A DNA stretch of 64,000 nt from Petrosia ficiformis. Its lineage: Eukaryota > Porifera > Demospongiae > Haplosclerida > Petrosiidae. The stretch covers positions 1,469,001 through 1,533,000 of the forward strand of contig OX345637.1 in assembly GCA_947044365.1 (NCBI GenBank), in the 5' to 3' direction. Position numbers and translations under genes: made by a program. Under the pieces are notes generated by a model. It searched no databases and was not told where the DNA came from. It was given only the letters and a program-made list of their open reading frames with translations. Positions 36,681 through 45,465 of this stretch are shown piece by piece; within the stretch, counting starts at the first letter, position 1; each line of letters begins with the position of its first letter.

Positions 36681-38816
36681 TAGGGCATGAACGAATGTTA
36701 TTTTATAACATTTGAATGTTTGCTCAACCTAGAAGAACGAATGTTTGAAAGGTTTGCTATTGTCTACACAAGCATTGGTACCATTTGTTGATATTATAAA
36801 TTCAAATGATAATGATAACTGAAAGAGTGTCAACCAAAATTCCCAAAAAGTACTAAGAAAGTTGTGACACATTTTTGTTCAGAAACACCTGAGCATTAAC
36901 TTTTTTAGGCATCAAGAAACATCTTAAGTCATTAACAATTAGTCCTGACTTAGAAAATATGCACTTAGCAGGTGTAGGAGACATCATTTGGCGAAATCCT
37001 GGACATTAAACCATCCTCAATGGTCTCATGTCAAGAACAATAATTTCCACGATTAAATCAGTTGTTCTCTTTGACCTACCCTCAGAGCAAGTGCCACGAA
37101 CAGTTGAAAAAGCACGCTCAATTGTCGCCTGGTTACTCTTGGGCGGGTGATATTCATTCTGATGCATATGGTTAAGATGGTCATGTAGATTAGAAAATCC
37201 ACCACTGTAGACCAGCTCCTTAGTGCACAATAAACACTTCGCTTTGCCTTCTCTCTTCTCATAGAAGCTCCACACATCTGATTTTTTCCTTTAGCAGGGA
37301 GATTTCTGATTTACATGTGATCATTATAATGTGTTCAAAAATTTCCATTGAGGAATCACTGTAAGCTGAAGACAGGATCCTTCTTGTAAACTGTAACTGT
37401 AGTATAATATTAAGTCTTCGGTAGCAGACATTCATTAATTGGAATTTCTTCCCATAAATTGTATTAGTGAATCGAGTCCTAGACTAAAGCAAATTGAATA
37501 AAAATTAAGATGTACATTTTTAATTATGGTAGACCGTAGACTACTGGATTAATCAGTTATTTTCTTGTAATTGCATCACTATGTGCTCCCTATACTATAT
37601 TTCTCATCCTGGACAAAATATGAAGATTCCACACACTATATTGTTGTTAAATAATAATCATTATACTAGGTATTAATGACTTAAATGAGGTTTTTCAAGA
37701 ATGCAAGCAGTGTTGTGCTCACTGGGATATAATTGGATTGAATCTTGGTGTGGCTTCAACCACTCTAGCCATCATCAGCAGAGACAGCTCTAATAGCTGT
37801 GAACGATGTATGTCTGTAATGCTTGCCAAATGGTTGATGAGAGAGAACGAAAAGTGTGTTCCAAGTTGGAGAAGCTTATGTCAAGCTCTTTGGGATGTAT
37901 ACAAATCTACAGCTGATCAAATAGCAGAGAAACATCATGTTACTGATTATATCAAAAAAGGTATGAACATGAACTCCTGTTATAACATTCTGACTGTCTG
38001 TTATTTGTTTTTACTTTTTATAAAATTATTGTATAGCTTCTGCAACTAGAACACGTTTATAGTCCAGATGCAGTTTCTATGCAACTTGCTATCCTCCATT
38101 TGTTAATAAGTTTAGCTATATTCTATTAAATCTCAAATGAGAAAAAAAACTGTTTGTACAATAACATTTTAGTTATACTGTAAATTAATGTAACATTATG
38201 TTATGTATGATTCTCTATAGACTTCATAAGTGACAAAGAAAAGGCAGTTTCAGCCGCTAAACACCTGAAAGAAGAGTTTGTAAAGCTGTTGACAGTTGCT
38301 CATTTTGTAGTTAGTGCTGCCGATGTTGGTCTATTTAAGGTCTGTGTCACTTGGTTCCTGAACTCCGCAAGGCTAACCACACCACAGATCCAGGAGACAC
38401 TTCAGGAATTGGAAACAATACCAACATCACTGGGTATACTTACCTTCCTAGTTCGGAATAATTTTATTGGATATTTAAATTACGTACTGCTCAAAGAATT
38501 CCAGACATTCTTAGCTAAGAGTGAAGAATTGAAACATCACGTTGAGCCAGTGGGTAGTAAAGAGTTGAAGACAGATATTGAAGCATATGACAGAAAGCAT
38601 AATGAATTTATTCATTCTGTCAGTTTCAACACTATCATGGATGTCTTTAAACAGTACCCTGACCTTGCTCCTGCTTCACACATTGGTCTTCCCGATTTAA
38701 AAATTCATCTTGAAGCTCCATGGAGAAACAAACATGTCTACGAGTGGACAGAATTCTTTGAATTACGTTTGAGTTGGCCACCATACTTAATTGTCAAAGA
38801 AGTATCAATAACATGA
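14639..38816 (+). CDS. DD gene A: multidomain death-domain / ZU5-like protein
   Basis: A 27-exon model, every junction in phase, total 5286 nt (1761 residues). Exons: 14639-14660, 14713-15006, 15619-15746, 16506-16649, 17719-17887, 20900-21027, 22114-22257, 22360-22528, 24029-24897, 24952-24994, 26401-26697, 27794-27879, 27969-28098, 28151-28273, 28498-28614, 29018-29134, 29193-29279, 30970-31095, 31159-31218, 32385-32552, 33111-33566, 33723-33841, 33899-34054, 34692-34890, 36372-36419, 37670-37960, 38221-38816. Domain order: DD (8-105), two YIEL/DADLFG modules (106-399), CGCG module (400-689), LDLE motifs and linker (690-915), coiled coil (916-1140), ZU5-like (1141-1292), third YIEL/DADLFG module (1293-1450), second DD (1467-1563), helical C-terminus (1564-1761). 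ATG at 14639 (MATPRLLG) matches the start of gene C. Probably an intracellular scaffold in death-fold signalling (inference). It could be two genes, or exons 3-8 may be skipped in some transcripts, because paralogues B and C go straight from DD to the CGCG module with the same phase. Confidence 0.62.
14713..15006 (+). other. N-terminal death domain of gene A (exon 2)
   Basis: One phase-1/phase-1 exon. Motifs: IGLNLGVA, MLAKWLQRENE and the terminal ADQILKYHVTD, the usual six-helix death-domain pattern in which a Trp follows the lysine of MLAKWL. Sister copies: 37670-37960, 40342-40618, 49764-50045, 53531-53820 and 54700-54993. Confidence 0.85.
15280..15535 (+). other. Conserved non-exonic stretch in gene A intron 2
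   Basis: Closely matches 43150-43290 (shared GAGAATGTATTCCATGT, GAATGTATGC and TACTTAAGTACAAATTTT). It is open in one frame (MYHITKHESILVADNG) but falls outside the exon pattern of the paralogues, so I treat it as duplicated intron sequence. Confidence 0.45.
16040..16205 (-). mobile_element. tRNA-derived SINE head
   Basis: On the minus strand, GGAGTCCAGTGGTTCAGATGG supplies a box A-like sequence and, about 40 nt later, GGTTCAATCC a good box B. This is the layout of a tRNA-derived SINE promoter, with the body running toward lower coordinates. It lies in gene A intron 3. Confidence 0.6.
16701..17606 (+). mobile_element. Non-autonomous DNA element coding for 23-residue repeats
   Basis: About 900 bp bounded by GGGGCGAGCCTGAGCGAG and, inverted, AGGCTCGCCCC. 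It carries a basic reading frame starting at 16861 (MADLISTKIRAKRTRQ) that passes by a one-base frameshift near 17040 into tandem 23-residue repeats of the form ESDDQRAARLAHLNHNQ. The period and RAARLA core resemble STPR-type repeats found in some transposon proteins. It sits between exons 4 and 5 of gene A. The matching intron of module copy 2 (22258-22359) has no such insert. Confidence 0.65.
18264..18570. mobile_element. M1 MITE copy (left part)
   Basis: Starts ATCCCTATGATTGCTTT and includes the family core with TCTGTAGAGCTTGAGCGC. The right end is missing. Other copies: 22620-22973, 41509-42442 (interrupted), 42490-42670, 47615-47900, 58813-59656 (interrupted), 60440-60780. Confidence 0.7.
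19062..19330 (-). pseudogene. Crypton-type recombinase N-terminal fragment
   Basis: Minus-strand frame with NSKWAMKNLADWVESYN followed by KPCPLEIL, resembling the N-terminal DNA-binding part of DUF3504/Crypton proteins. Decay follows downstream. A large palindrome (19540-19630) lies about 220 bp upstream of its start. Confidence 0.5.
19540..19630. repeat. 91-bp near-perfect palindrome
   Basis: Arms TTATTACACCC plus TGCAATATCTGATTTACAAG are mirrored at the right by CTTGTAAATCAGATATTGCA plus GGGTGTAATAA, around a short loop (CACTTGGGCTCGATG). Confidence 0.92.
19799..20587 (-). pseudogene. Internally deleted Crypton-type tyrosine recombinase
   Basis: Minus-strand relic. It starts at ATG 20587 (MDESDKENQPPKR), suffers a stop, then continues with GYVPSNMARSTKWAVANFE and LCKYVLETRKESGEPY, the N-terminal part of DUF3504/Crypton proteins. 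The frame then jumps to GIPFENKSNHSFRATATTRL and GHRSLDVLKPYAR, which contain the recombinase HxxR box (HSFR), the GH pair and the candidate nucleophile Tyr. The middle of the catalytic domain, with the first catalytic Arg, is absent. It lies in gene A intron 5. Confidence 0.72.
20661..20750. repeat. 90-bp inverted repeat upstream of the Crypton relic
   Basis: GTTATAG and TGGAAGGC at the left are mirrored by GCCTTCCA and CTATAAC at the right, with inner GGATCC copies. It lies about 75 bp upstream of the minus-strand recombinase start. Confidence 0.8.
20900..22528 (+). other. YIEL/DADLFG-type module, copy 2 (three exons)
   Basis: Exons 20900-21027, 22114-22257 and 22360-22528 have the same lengths as copy 1 (128, 144, 169 nt) and nearly identical sequence, including flanking intron bases, so this is a recent tandem duplication within gene A. 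Differences include YLQTHTNYEEGER for YMEAHTNYEEGER. Confidence 0.7.
21740..22032 (-). mobile_element. M2 repeat copy
   Basis: Shares with 41600-41930 (opposite orientation), 27362-27595 and part of 57604-57830 the core AACAGAAAGGCTTTAGCAAA and an end in which a CAGACAGACTGAACGATTAC stretch precedes a short CCCTC hairpin. Confidence 0.65.
22620..22973. mobile_element. M1 MITE, complete copy
   Basis: 354 bp between ATCCCTATGATTGCTTT (22620-22636) and AAAGCAATCATAGGGAT (22957-22973), exact 17-bp terminal inverted repeats. Reference copy for the family in this window; in gene A intron 8. Confidence 0.88.
24029..24897 (+). other. CGCG module of gene A (exon 9)
   Basis: A single 869-nt exon, about 290 residues. 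It begins AQFYESCGCGECTI and ends FAYENIQNYK at the exon boundary. It contains LRISWFNFRPIQ, DYCTNRNL, a beta-like segment VFMIHVDEAYKDIKV and SLQLVAVEGGSVCMFF. Orthologous exons are 50388-51283 and 55437-56317. The pattern (helical first half, then a strand-rich half with a V..GS...F motif) recurs in DD proteins of marine invertebrates as I remember them, but I know no family name. The acceptor at 24028 is chosen because it gives phase 1; an earlier acceptor at 24000 is open only in phase 0. Confidence 0.72.
25106..25260. mobile_element. hAT-like MITE
   Basis: CAGGGCTCAAAA at the left and TTTTGAGCCCTG at the right are inverted repeats. CTAATAGC is present at 25096-25103 and again at 25261-25268, an 8-bp target duplication with a CA spacer at the left. 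Confidence 0.78.
26275..26350 (-). mobile_element. SINE-like fragment with box B
   Basis: Minus strand GGTTCGAATCC is a perfect tRNA box B. The adjacent tail (GAAGTCCACAGAAAAACAGA on the plus strand) recurs at 60807 onward without the tRNA part. Confidence 0.45.
27362..27595 (-). mobile_element. M2 repeat copy
   Basis: Diverged copy with the GTCATAACTTTAGAACA core and an end containing ACAGACACACAGACAAAACG, then a CGCCTACGCTACGCGGCG hairpin. Confidence 0.55.
29346..29481. repeat. Palindrome of about 135 bp
   Basis: Imperfect arms centred on GGGCGTAGCCC. The left arm has ATTACATAG and AATGATATTCATAAT; the right arm has ATTATGAATATCATT and CTATGTAAT. Located in gene A intron 17, about 135 bp upstream of a Crypton-type relic. 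Confidence 0.88.
29617..30615 (+). pseudogene. Crypton/DUF3504-type relic
   Basis: Starts MSGKGKNKENEDPNDRD, then KGYVPVNTKRKTSWSMKVF and INEVRRTDGEPYPPKTINQI. After a break of about 230 bp comes TLHSQGVGTSIRSTPVITDD, then LLRAVFYYVRKRFCVRGGEE, and DCFTFVKHGSQNCCGR. This order matches DUF3504 proteins (QRICH1/ZMYM type) and Crypton recombinases. Several stops and frame changes show it is dead. The C-terminal HxxR/Tyr part is missing, the complement of the relic at 19799-20587. Confidence 0.7.
30110..30175 (+). repeat. Short tandem repeat inside the Crypton relic
   Basis: Three or four units of about 21 to 25 bp, AACCACCTCTTAGATAAATT with variants, interrupting the relic. Confidence 0.6.
31320..31850. 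mobile_element. Degenerate MITE in gene A intron 19
   Basis: The left end TTAACCTTTGCC with GTAGCCACACCC is imperfectly mirrored by the right end GAGTGTGGCTATGCC with GCAGAGGGTTATA. Internal sequence is partly shared with 34990-35180 (GAGCCTGGATTCTACTG against GAGCCAGGATCAACTG). Confidence 0.45.
32098..32355. mobile_element. hAT-like MITE in gene A intron 19
   Basis: AGGGCTGCAACGATTA at the left and TGTTGTAACCCTAAT at the right are diverged inverted ends. A related partial end (TTAGGGTTGCAATGATTC) occurs at 15956. Confidence 0.5.
33111..33566 (+). other. ZU5-like domain of gene A (exon 21)
   Basis: A single exon of 456 nt (about 152 residues), phase 1 at both ends. Features: MSFSWEDCGVFLNF, IVVSALIGGHFQFPE, LVSAVYAMSF, VRIDIQHCVSL and FEIIEGGNFPLDSEYGSL, the strand order and HFQFP / IQHC pattern of ZU5-like domains in invertebrate DD proteins. 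Genes B and C lack this exon. Confidence 0.68.
33723..34890 (+). other. YIEL/DADLFG module, copy 3 of gene A
   Basis: Exons 33723-33841 (DRWLVRFIIVQNIRVFLK), 33899-34054 (FLDPVYGYIELDTV, GWSVEPHKEPLR) and 34692-34890 (IDADLFGSCDLPIPQSCLVT, LPVPLIGIDS). This copy follows a ZU5-like domain and is closer to gene C than to the two N-terminal copies. Confidence 0.78.
35249..35407. mobile_element. hAT-like MITE
   Basis: Inverted ends CAGTGTTTCCC and GGGGAAACACTG around 159 bp, flanked by TATACATG and the similar TACATACA. Confidence 0.65.
35490..35878. mobile_element. hAT-type MITE with perfect target duplication
   Basis: TAGAGATGCACTGATA and TATCAGTGCATCTCTA are exact 16-bp inverted ends. CTGGTTGT is found directly before (35482-35489) and after (35879-35886). 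Located in gene A intron 24. Confidence 0.9.
36600..36675. repeat. TA dinucleotide tract
   Basis: Long TA microsatellite. Similar tracts lie at 16749-16775, 20757-20780, 26980-27001, 41230-41268, 57908-57948, 58855-58906 and 59321-59345. Confidence 0.85.
37006..37290 (-). pseudogene. hAT transposase fragment with BED zinc finger
   Basis: Minus strand KKSDVWSFYEKREGKAKC, CLLC, SGGFSNLHDHLNHMH: the BED-finger spacing C..C, then H....H. It is followed by RSKRTTDLIVEIIVLDMRPL, typical of the segment that begins the hAT core. The rest of the transposase is absent; the fragment sits in gene A intron 25. Confidence 0.75.
37670..37960 (+). other. Second death domain of gene A (exon 26)
   Basis: IGLNLGVASTTLAIISRDS, MLAKWLMRENEKCVPSWRSL and ADQIAEKHHVTDY. 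Same exon borders and phase as the other DD copies; it joins 36372-36419 upstream and 38221 downstream. Confidence 0.82.
38221..38816 (+). other. Terminal exon of gene A, helical C-terminus
   Basis: About 198 residues then TGA. It contains VVSAADVGLFKVCVTWFL, ILTFLVRNNFIGYLNYVLL, YDRKHNEFIHSVSFNTIMDV and LKIHLEAPWRNKHVYEW. The order resembles the CGCG modules from their SWFNF segment to their ILEIDERY segment, so it may be a strongly diverged partial copy. Confidence 0.65.
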
Positions 38817-40264
38817 ATGGTCTGCAAAAATGGTGGAAATAATTCTATCATAATTATTAGCAAACCATTTTTCATAATTCTATTCATTTTAATTTGCCAT
38901 GTTAAATACAGCCATGTTAAATACATTTTATACTCCAATACTGTTATTATGACCAATGTCATGAGTTAATGTCTTCAAATTATGATGGCATTAAGCTACA
39001 GTCATAAGGAGTAACTTCTACAGCAAAGTTTAATTTACATAATTATGAGCAAATACATTGTACAAATAACTTGAGTATTGTAATTACTGTTTTGGTAGCA
39101 TTACAAAATTCAATGACTAATTGATTTTAGACAGTTGATATGTACAGTAACCAACAGGGCTTGGAGACATACAAGAAAACAGAGTTTTAAATATAAAGGA
39201 ACTTACAAAGAAAATCAAGTTAGGAATGATTGGATTACAGAAACTAGCAAAGATCATTAGCTTCATTACTTAAACTATAAATTATACTTCTTGTCATTAT
39301 TAAATACTGTTACAAATCTATTATACAGTTAGAGATCATTGGAATATAGAAACTAGTAAAGATCCTGAGCTTAATTACTGAAGATCCTTCCTGTCACTAG
39401 TCAATACAACAGGGCTTGAGTGTAATGCACCTTTAAAAGAATATCAAGTTAGTAGAGTATAGAAACTAGCCAAGATCCTTACATTCCTTACGACTCTGGC
39501 ATAGCCAGACCAGACCCTTTGCATGGACTGCAATTAAAGCATGCCAAGTGGGGAGCTGGATAAGTGAAAGAACGTGGATATGTGCAGCTAAAGGATGCAT
39601 ATGAGCAGTACATATTGAAGACAACAATATGGCAAGATACACGCATATCTAACCTGATCCTACTTTATAACCGTGAAGGAAGTCATGCACTATATACAAC
39701 AACTTATCAAATACCTGTGGTTAAGCATATTAAACATAGAGACTCCCATACCCTTTGGTAGGACTTGCTTTCCACTCAACTATTTGTCCTGCTCATGAAT
39801 CCTTTAGTCGCACATATCAAAGTTCTTTTACTGAAGATGATATCGCTTCATCCATGCTGTTTATTCTGTGGTTTATCAGTTATATATTGTACTAATGGTA
39901 TCAGTACACAGTTCACCTGACCCTTCCTCCTCCATGCGAAGGGTTTGGCTATGCCAGACTAGATCATTAGCTTCACTTTACATTTAGTTTACAAACCATC
40001 AAAAACCCTTAGATCGAGATACTGTTACCAATATATATAATTACATATAGCTTGTTGATAAATACAATTTAAATATTGATTCAGTAGATATCTATATTGA
40101 ATTTTTAATGAGTAGAATCGAGCAAAGTTCCTTCAACTTAGAAATAGAAACTATATTACTATTGCATGTCACTATTCTGCAGTACTACAGCAAACTACGT
40201 GGGTGTGGCTGGCACAAGACTCTGGATGTTGGTATGAACGTCGCCATGATTGATCCTTATTGAG
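38817..40264. other. Intergenic region downstream of gene A
   Basis: Contains loosely repeated sequence at 39120-39480 (recurring AGAAACTAG(C/T)(A/C)AAGATC) and a MITE at 39497-39962. No gene seen. Confidence 0.55.
39497..39962. mobile_element. MITE with 27-bp inverted ends
   Basis: CTCTGGCATAGCCAGACC with CCCTTTGCATGG at the left is mirrored by CCATGCGAAGGG with TTTGGCTATGCCAGAC at the right; no coding sequence of its own seen. Confidence 0.72.
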
Positions 40265-40618
40265 ATGGCAGGACTTAGTAAGAAATTAAATTTAAAAAGC
40301 TACTAGTTTATTTGTTTTATTATAATAATTATTTACATCATCATGATGTCTTTCAAGAATGCAAGCACCATAATGCTGAGTGGTATAAAATTGGATTGAA
40401 TCTTGGAATTCCTCATCATATTCTTAATAGTATCAAGCATGATTGTTCTAACTGTGACCAGTGTATGTCTACTATGCTTGCAAAATGGTTACAGAAAGTA
40501 GATGAGAAGATTATTCCAAGTTGGAGAAGCTTATGCCAAGCTCTTTGTGATGTAGACAAAACTACAGCTGATCAAATAGCAGAGAAACATCATGTTACTG
40601 ATTACAACAAACAGGAAG
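40265..40618 (+). pseudogene. Death-domain gene 5' remnant
   Basis: A first exon-like ATGGCAGGACTTA (40265-40277) with GTAAGA donor, then a DD (GIPHHILNSIKHDCSNCDQC, MLAKWLQKVDEKIIPSWRSL) up to a GTATGT donor at 40619. It is nearly the same as gene B, but the acceptor used in gene B (TTTTAG before ACCATCATGAAG) is lost here. The nearest in-frame AG would leave a 29-nt intron. Downstream exons are missing or broken, so probably a pseudogene. Confidence 0.65.
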
Positions 40619-41230
40619 GTATGTTATTATAACTATATAGATACCACAAATATCACAGATTAGATACGAAGTATTATCACGAATTCGAAAACTGAGTGAC
40701 AATGCTCACTGATATTTCTTGGGTATCTGTATGATAATTTATTTATCTAATCTAGCTGTCTTGGTTAGCAATCATGATAATGAGCTTTTACAAGATAAAC
40801 CCAGACCAGTGATTATCTTGAGTTGCTATTGCCTCTGAAAAAAGAAACTTTAGTATATACTGGGAATAGATATAGCTCTATAACTTATCTGGTTATTGTA
40901 CCAATAAATGTATCTCATTCAGAATTTAACATAATTCATTTGTACAATCTTTACCGTTACCAAAAAAAGTGAAAATCTCTTTCTAGCTGTTATTGCTTAG
41001 TAGCATGTGGCCAGTAGTACAATGAAACCTCTGGCCAGGTGACTTGTGTTACAATAACATACAAATTTATGTGACTTCCGGTACAATAACATACAAAGTC
41101 ATGTGACTTCTCTTTAAATTGAAGTCTCTCAAAATGTGTGGGGTTCATTGTTTCGATGGTAAACATATTAGACAATAAATACATGTGATAGAAAGGTAGG
41201 TGGGTGGGTGGAATGAGGATTTAAGAAAAA

Positions 41231-41272
<42 letters not shown>

Positions 41273-43150
41273 TTATACATAGTTGTACATAGTTGCTTAC
41301 ATACATACATACACGTACATAATTATAATTATTATACAATCAATCTTCCTGGTGACTCAATATGTTAAACATATACACCTCAACATCTGGAAACTGTTAC
41401 TAGTCATGTCAAGTACAGATGTAAGCAAAATAATTATATCACAGTCCATGTCTATATAAACAAGATAATCACATGAAGGACAGGGTACATGTATGTTCAG
41501 AAATGAATATCCCTATGATTGATTACTTTGTGATGTCCAACATTCATTAATCATGGCTGACTTTTTCATGCGTGAAGCACAACAGGCTATTATAGTTAAT
41601 AACCCTCCCCGCATAGGCAGAACGGAGGGTTACTGTAATTGTTTTGTCTGTCTGTCGGCAAAATTCCACTGAACCTATGAACATTAGCAGTTTGAAATTA
41701 CTACCAGCAGACTTCGAATCATACAAGGATCAAAAGTAGCAACAGGCTTTTGCTAAAACCTTTCTGTTTTGAAGTTATGACAATTTTTGTAACTCATAGT
41801 CGCTGTTTAACAACTTTCAGAACACATCTGGTAGCAAAAGAGTTCACTGAAATTGTCTGAAGGCTATTGCTGTCGAATCACAGCTTGAAGTGAAGCACAA
41901 TTGAAGTATTGGCTGCTACAACTTCCAGCTGTCTCTAAGCTTTCTGCCATGACTGTCAATGTTTAGCCCCACTCATTTCATTTCATCCATGCCTGTTTTC
42001 GCGTCTTGATACTAATGCTGCACTTCTTATACTAGTAGGACTTGGGAGTGTAAGTTGTAATGCACACACACATATATAATATAATCTCAGTATAATAATT
42101 GTAATAACAGCAGTCAAATATTGTCTGCAGTTATTTTCTTGTCAGTGACTGAATCATTCTTGTTTCCCAAATCACACTTGTGTTGAGGGTTCTGCACTGC
42201 AAGTGTATTCATTATGTCTTTATCTAATCTTTGTACTTTTTAAAAGGTAGTAATTCCAGTTTCTATGCAAGTTACTTTCTCTTTGCTGTTCTGTAGAGCT
42301 CGAGCACATTTTCTATTATGCACCATGCCCAGTAATTGATTGAGCCCCCTGGAATGATGCATTGTATACAACGCATATGTAACACAAACATATAAATATA
42401 ATATATGTAGATTCAACCTCCACGGAAACCAATTATAAGGATAGCCCTACGCCTGTAGGAATTATCCCTGTAGTTGTTTTGATATAATTATTCTTATAGA
42501 ACTTTAGGAATATTTTTCAGCCAGAACAGTTGTTAGTTCCAGTTTCTATGTAACCTTCAAACAGCCTTCTTCCTGTTATGTATAGCATGAGCACATGTTG
42601 TTTTATGCATCGCACATTTTAATTTACTGACACCCCTAGAATAACACAACTTCCTTAACTACGAATGTGATACAAGAATATGGGAATGGCCCAAAATGAT
42701 ATTTTAAAATCGATTGATCAACCTATACATTTGATTTGTTTGGCATATTTAAACACAGCTATTTAATCAGAATTTGCCTTTAATAATTTTTTTTTGCAAA
42801 TAGGATCACAACTAACACATCTTAAATAATTATCTAATTATGATTTATTTCACAAAAATTATTAGATACCAAATCTCAGTAGCTTTCTGTACAAAATGAT
42901 TGTATAATGGGTATTGAAACAATTTTTTGGATGCTCTGAGTAATTGATGTTAACAAATTCTGTAACAATTTGTGCTTTTTGAGAGAGAGACTGCTGACCC
43001 CTCCTTTGTAACTATATCTCAGTTTTGAGAAGTGTGCCATATTGACCCATACTTAGAGATTGGATGTCAAATTATTTGTAGATATGTCAATATTATTCAT
43101 TTGTAGATTTGACAATTGCTTTTTTCATATACACTGTATAATGTGACATC
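40619..43150. other. Repeat-filled stretch
   Basis: No gene seen. Holds an AT tract (41230-41268), an M1 MITE split by an M2 repeat (41509-42442), a second M1 fragment (42490-42670) and unremarkable AT-rich sequence. Confidence 0.6.
41509..42442. mobile_element. M1 MITE interrupted by an M2 repeat
   Basis: The M1 left end ATCCCTATGATTGATTAC starts at 41509 and runs to ATTATAGTTAAT. At about 41600 an M2 element begins (ACCCTCCCCGCATAGGC hairpin, GTTTTGTCTGTCTGTCGGC). M1 sequence resumes near 42245 (CAGTTTCTATGCAAGTTAC) and ends near CCAATTATAAGGATAG. M2 therefore entered M1. Confidence 0.65.
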
Positions 43151-44149
43151 ATCACAGTGATAATGTATTCCATGTGTGCTTGAGAATGTATGCAACAACC
43201 ATTTTATATCATATAACGAAGCATGAAATTATCCTTATTCCAGACCAGGGACCAAGTACACAAATTTACTTAAGTACAAATTTTGAACTACTATACTCAA
43301 CAGTACTTGAACGCTTAAAACTACTTATAAGTATTTTGAGTGCTTTGAAGTACTAAAAGCAACAAGTCCAATGCTTGGAAGTACAGTGGTCAGTCCCAAA
43401 GCCCACACTTAGCTCAATCCCATTACTTACAACTTTGAATTGGCTGCTCATATAGCTTGGCTGCCTTAACGCACTTGTAGTAGACTGTCTTGTGTAGACA
43501 TTTGGTAGGAAAATATTGAAATACTTCAAAAATAGTACCATTGATATGTTTAATGTACTACATGATATAAAGGTATGTCTGTAGGCTGTAAAAAAGTGAT
43601 TATGTACTTGTTGCACTAGTACTTACGTCCTTCTAAATAATATACTTGTACTTATACTTAAGTCTTTTCATTTAACAATGTCTGTACTTTATACTTGTAT
43701 TTTCAAAACTTGTTTGTACATTTAAGTACATGTACATGTACATTCAGATGTACTTGGCCCCATGTTTGCATTGTGTGAAATATTCCCTTCCAGTTCTTAT
43801 GGAGTCACAAGTAACTGTAGTTATGTTATTGGGTGACATGACTGTCATCAACAATGGTTATTGGTCATCACAAGATAGTCATAGTCTTCCCCTCTTTTTT
43901 GTACTATACTATCAGAGATCAGAATGGTTAGCAAAGTTCATGGTTTTCAAAAATGACAGCAAACGAAAAAAGGTAATAATAATGTATAACCTATAAAAGA
44001 TCATTCTTTTATAATTATAGTTGATTCTGGATATTATCCATATAATATTAATGTGTATATTTTGCTAATAAACTCTTTTTTGTACATATAATTTTAATTG
44101 TGTACATATAAGGAAGACATAAATGAATCAAGAATTTCAATGTATTGGA
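43150..44149 (+). pseudogene. Decayed copy of gene A intron 2 to intron 3
   Basis: Parallels 15335-15915. It includes a broken YIEL/DADLFG exon 1 at 43915-43973 (SEWLAKFMVFKNDSKRKK) in which the middle of the exon is deleted relative to 15619-15746. Similarity ends at TGTATTGGA (44149), matching 15915. Confidence 0.75.
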
Positions 44150-44194
44150 TAGTTAGTAATATATGTACATGTACAATGTACATGTAGCAACTAT

Positions 44195-44415
44195 CCCACC
44201 TTTTTTTCAGTATTAACAGGCACTCTCACTTGTTGTTTACTGAAGTAACCATCAAGGAGTTTCTAAAGTTCTCCAAAACATTTTTTGATAAAAACTTAAA
44301 AAGAGTTTTATTTTAGGCTTTGGAATTTAATAAAGAATTGTTTTGAACAAGTTGAGAAACTCCTTTCTGGTTTACCTCAGTAAACAAGAAGTGAGGGCCT
44401 ACTAATGCTGTGACT
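44195..44415. mobile_element. Foldback element, duplicate copy
   Basis: Counterpart of 8440-8665, with the same inverted arms ending in TATTAACAGGCACTCTCAC and GAAGTGAGGGCCTACTAA. Confidence 0.72.
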
Positions 44416-45249
44416 GGATAGTCACTATACTACTGACCAGTGGAAACAGTTAAAAACATTGTTATACATGTATTATAAGCCTGGTCATTCACATTTATTG
44501 GTAAATAATAAAAAATGATTTGTAATATTTCATTTTCTTCTTTTCTCAGAATGTGCTCAAAGTACTAATTATAAACAACGTCTTCTCTTTATTGATGTTT
44601 GTCATATTATCTTGAGTTTATTTTCAAGACAGTTCTTTTAAAGAGAATGGATTCTACTCTGCAGTAGTATCACTAGCAAAGGTATGTGTTTGTACGTGCA
44701 TATAATTATATTAATTGTGTAATTATAAATCATAATACATGTACTTCCACATACAAATGTACATGTACATGTAGATGCATGCTGGGTACTGTACATGCAT
44801 TTTCTATAAACACTCGTGTGTGTGTACATGTACATGTACAATGTACATTGTACTGTACATGTAGATATTGTATAAATGTGGTAATACTTTTGACATTGCC
44901 ACCCTCCTTCTCTGAGCTCTGGCTAAAACCTTTGTACATGTATATGTACATTACATACATGTACACATGTACATGTATTTATGACAGTTTACATCTTACA
45001 TACAATGTATATATACTTCTTGTTTCTCTAACTTCAGGATTCCACTGTCAATGTTCGTTATCGTCTCTGTTCTCTTCTTCCCGATCTCAAATCTATTCTA
45101 CTCTTACCACCTGATAGAGAATATCAACAAGAGTTTGAATCAGCCATTGCTACCCTCTTAATGGAAAGAGATCCTGAATGTTTGGTTGCTGTAAGACACT
45201 CAGTGAAAGAATGGACAAGATTAACTACAGAATACAATCAGTAAGTACA

Positions 45250-45465
45250 TATACATGTACATGTACATGTATACCATGTACATATATGTGTACATGTACA
45301 TGTACATGTACATATACATGTATACCATGTACATATATGTGTACTTGTACATGTACATATACGTGTATACTATGTACATATACATGTACATGTACATGTA
45401 CACGTACATATACATGTATACCATGTACATATACATGTACATGTACATGTATATGTACTTACTGA
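45250..45465 (+). repeat. TACATG repeat block
   Basis: Tandem array of TACATGTATACCATGTACATA-like units, expanded from the start of PPP4R4 intron 16. Open Met-Tyr frames on both strands are artefacts. Confidence 0.85.
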
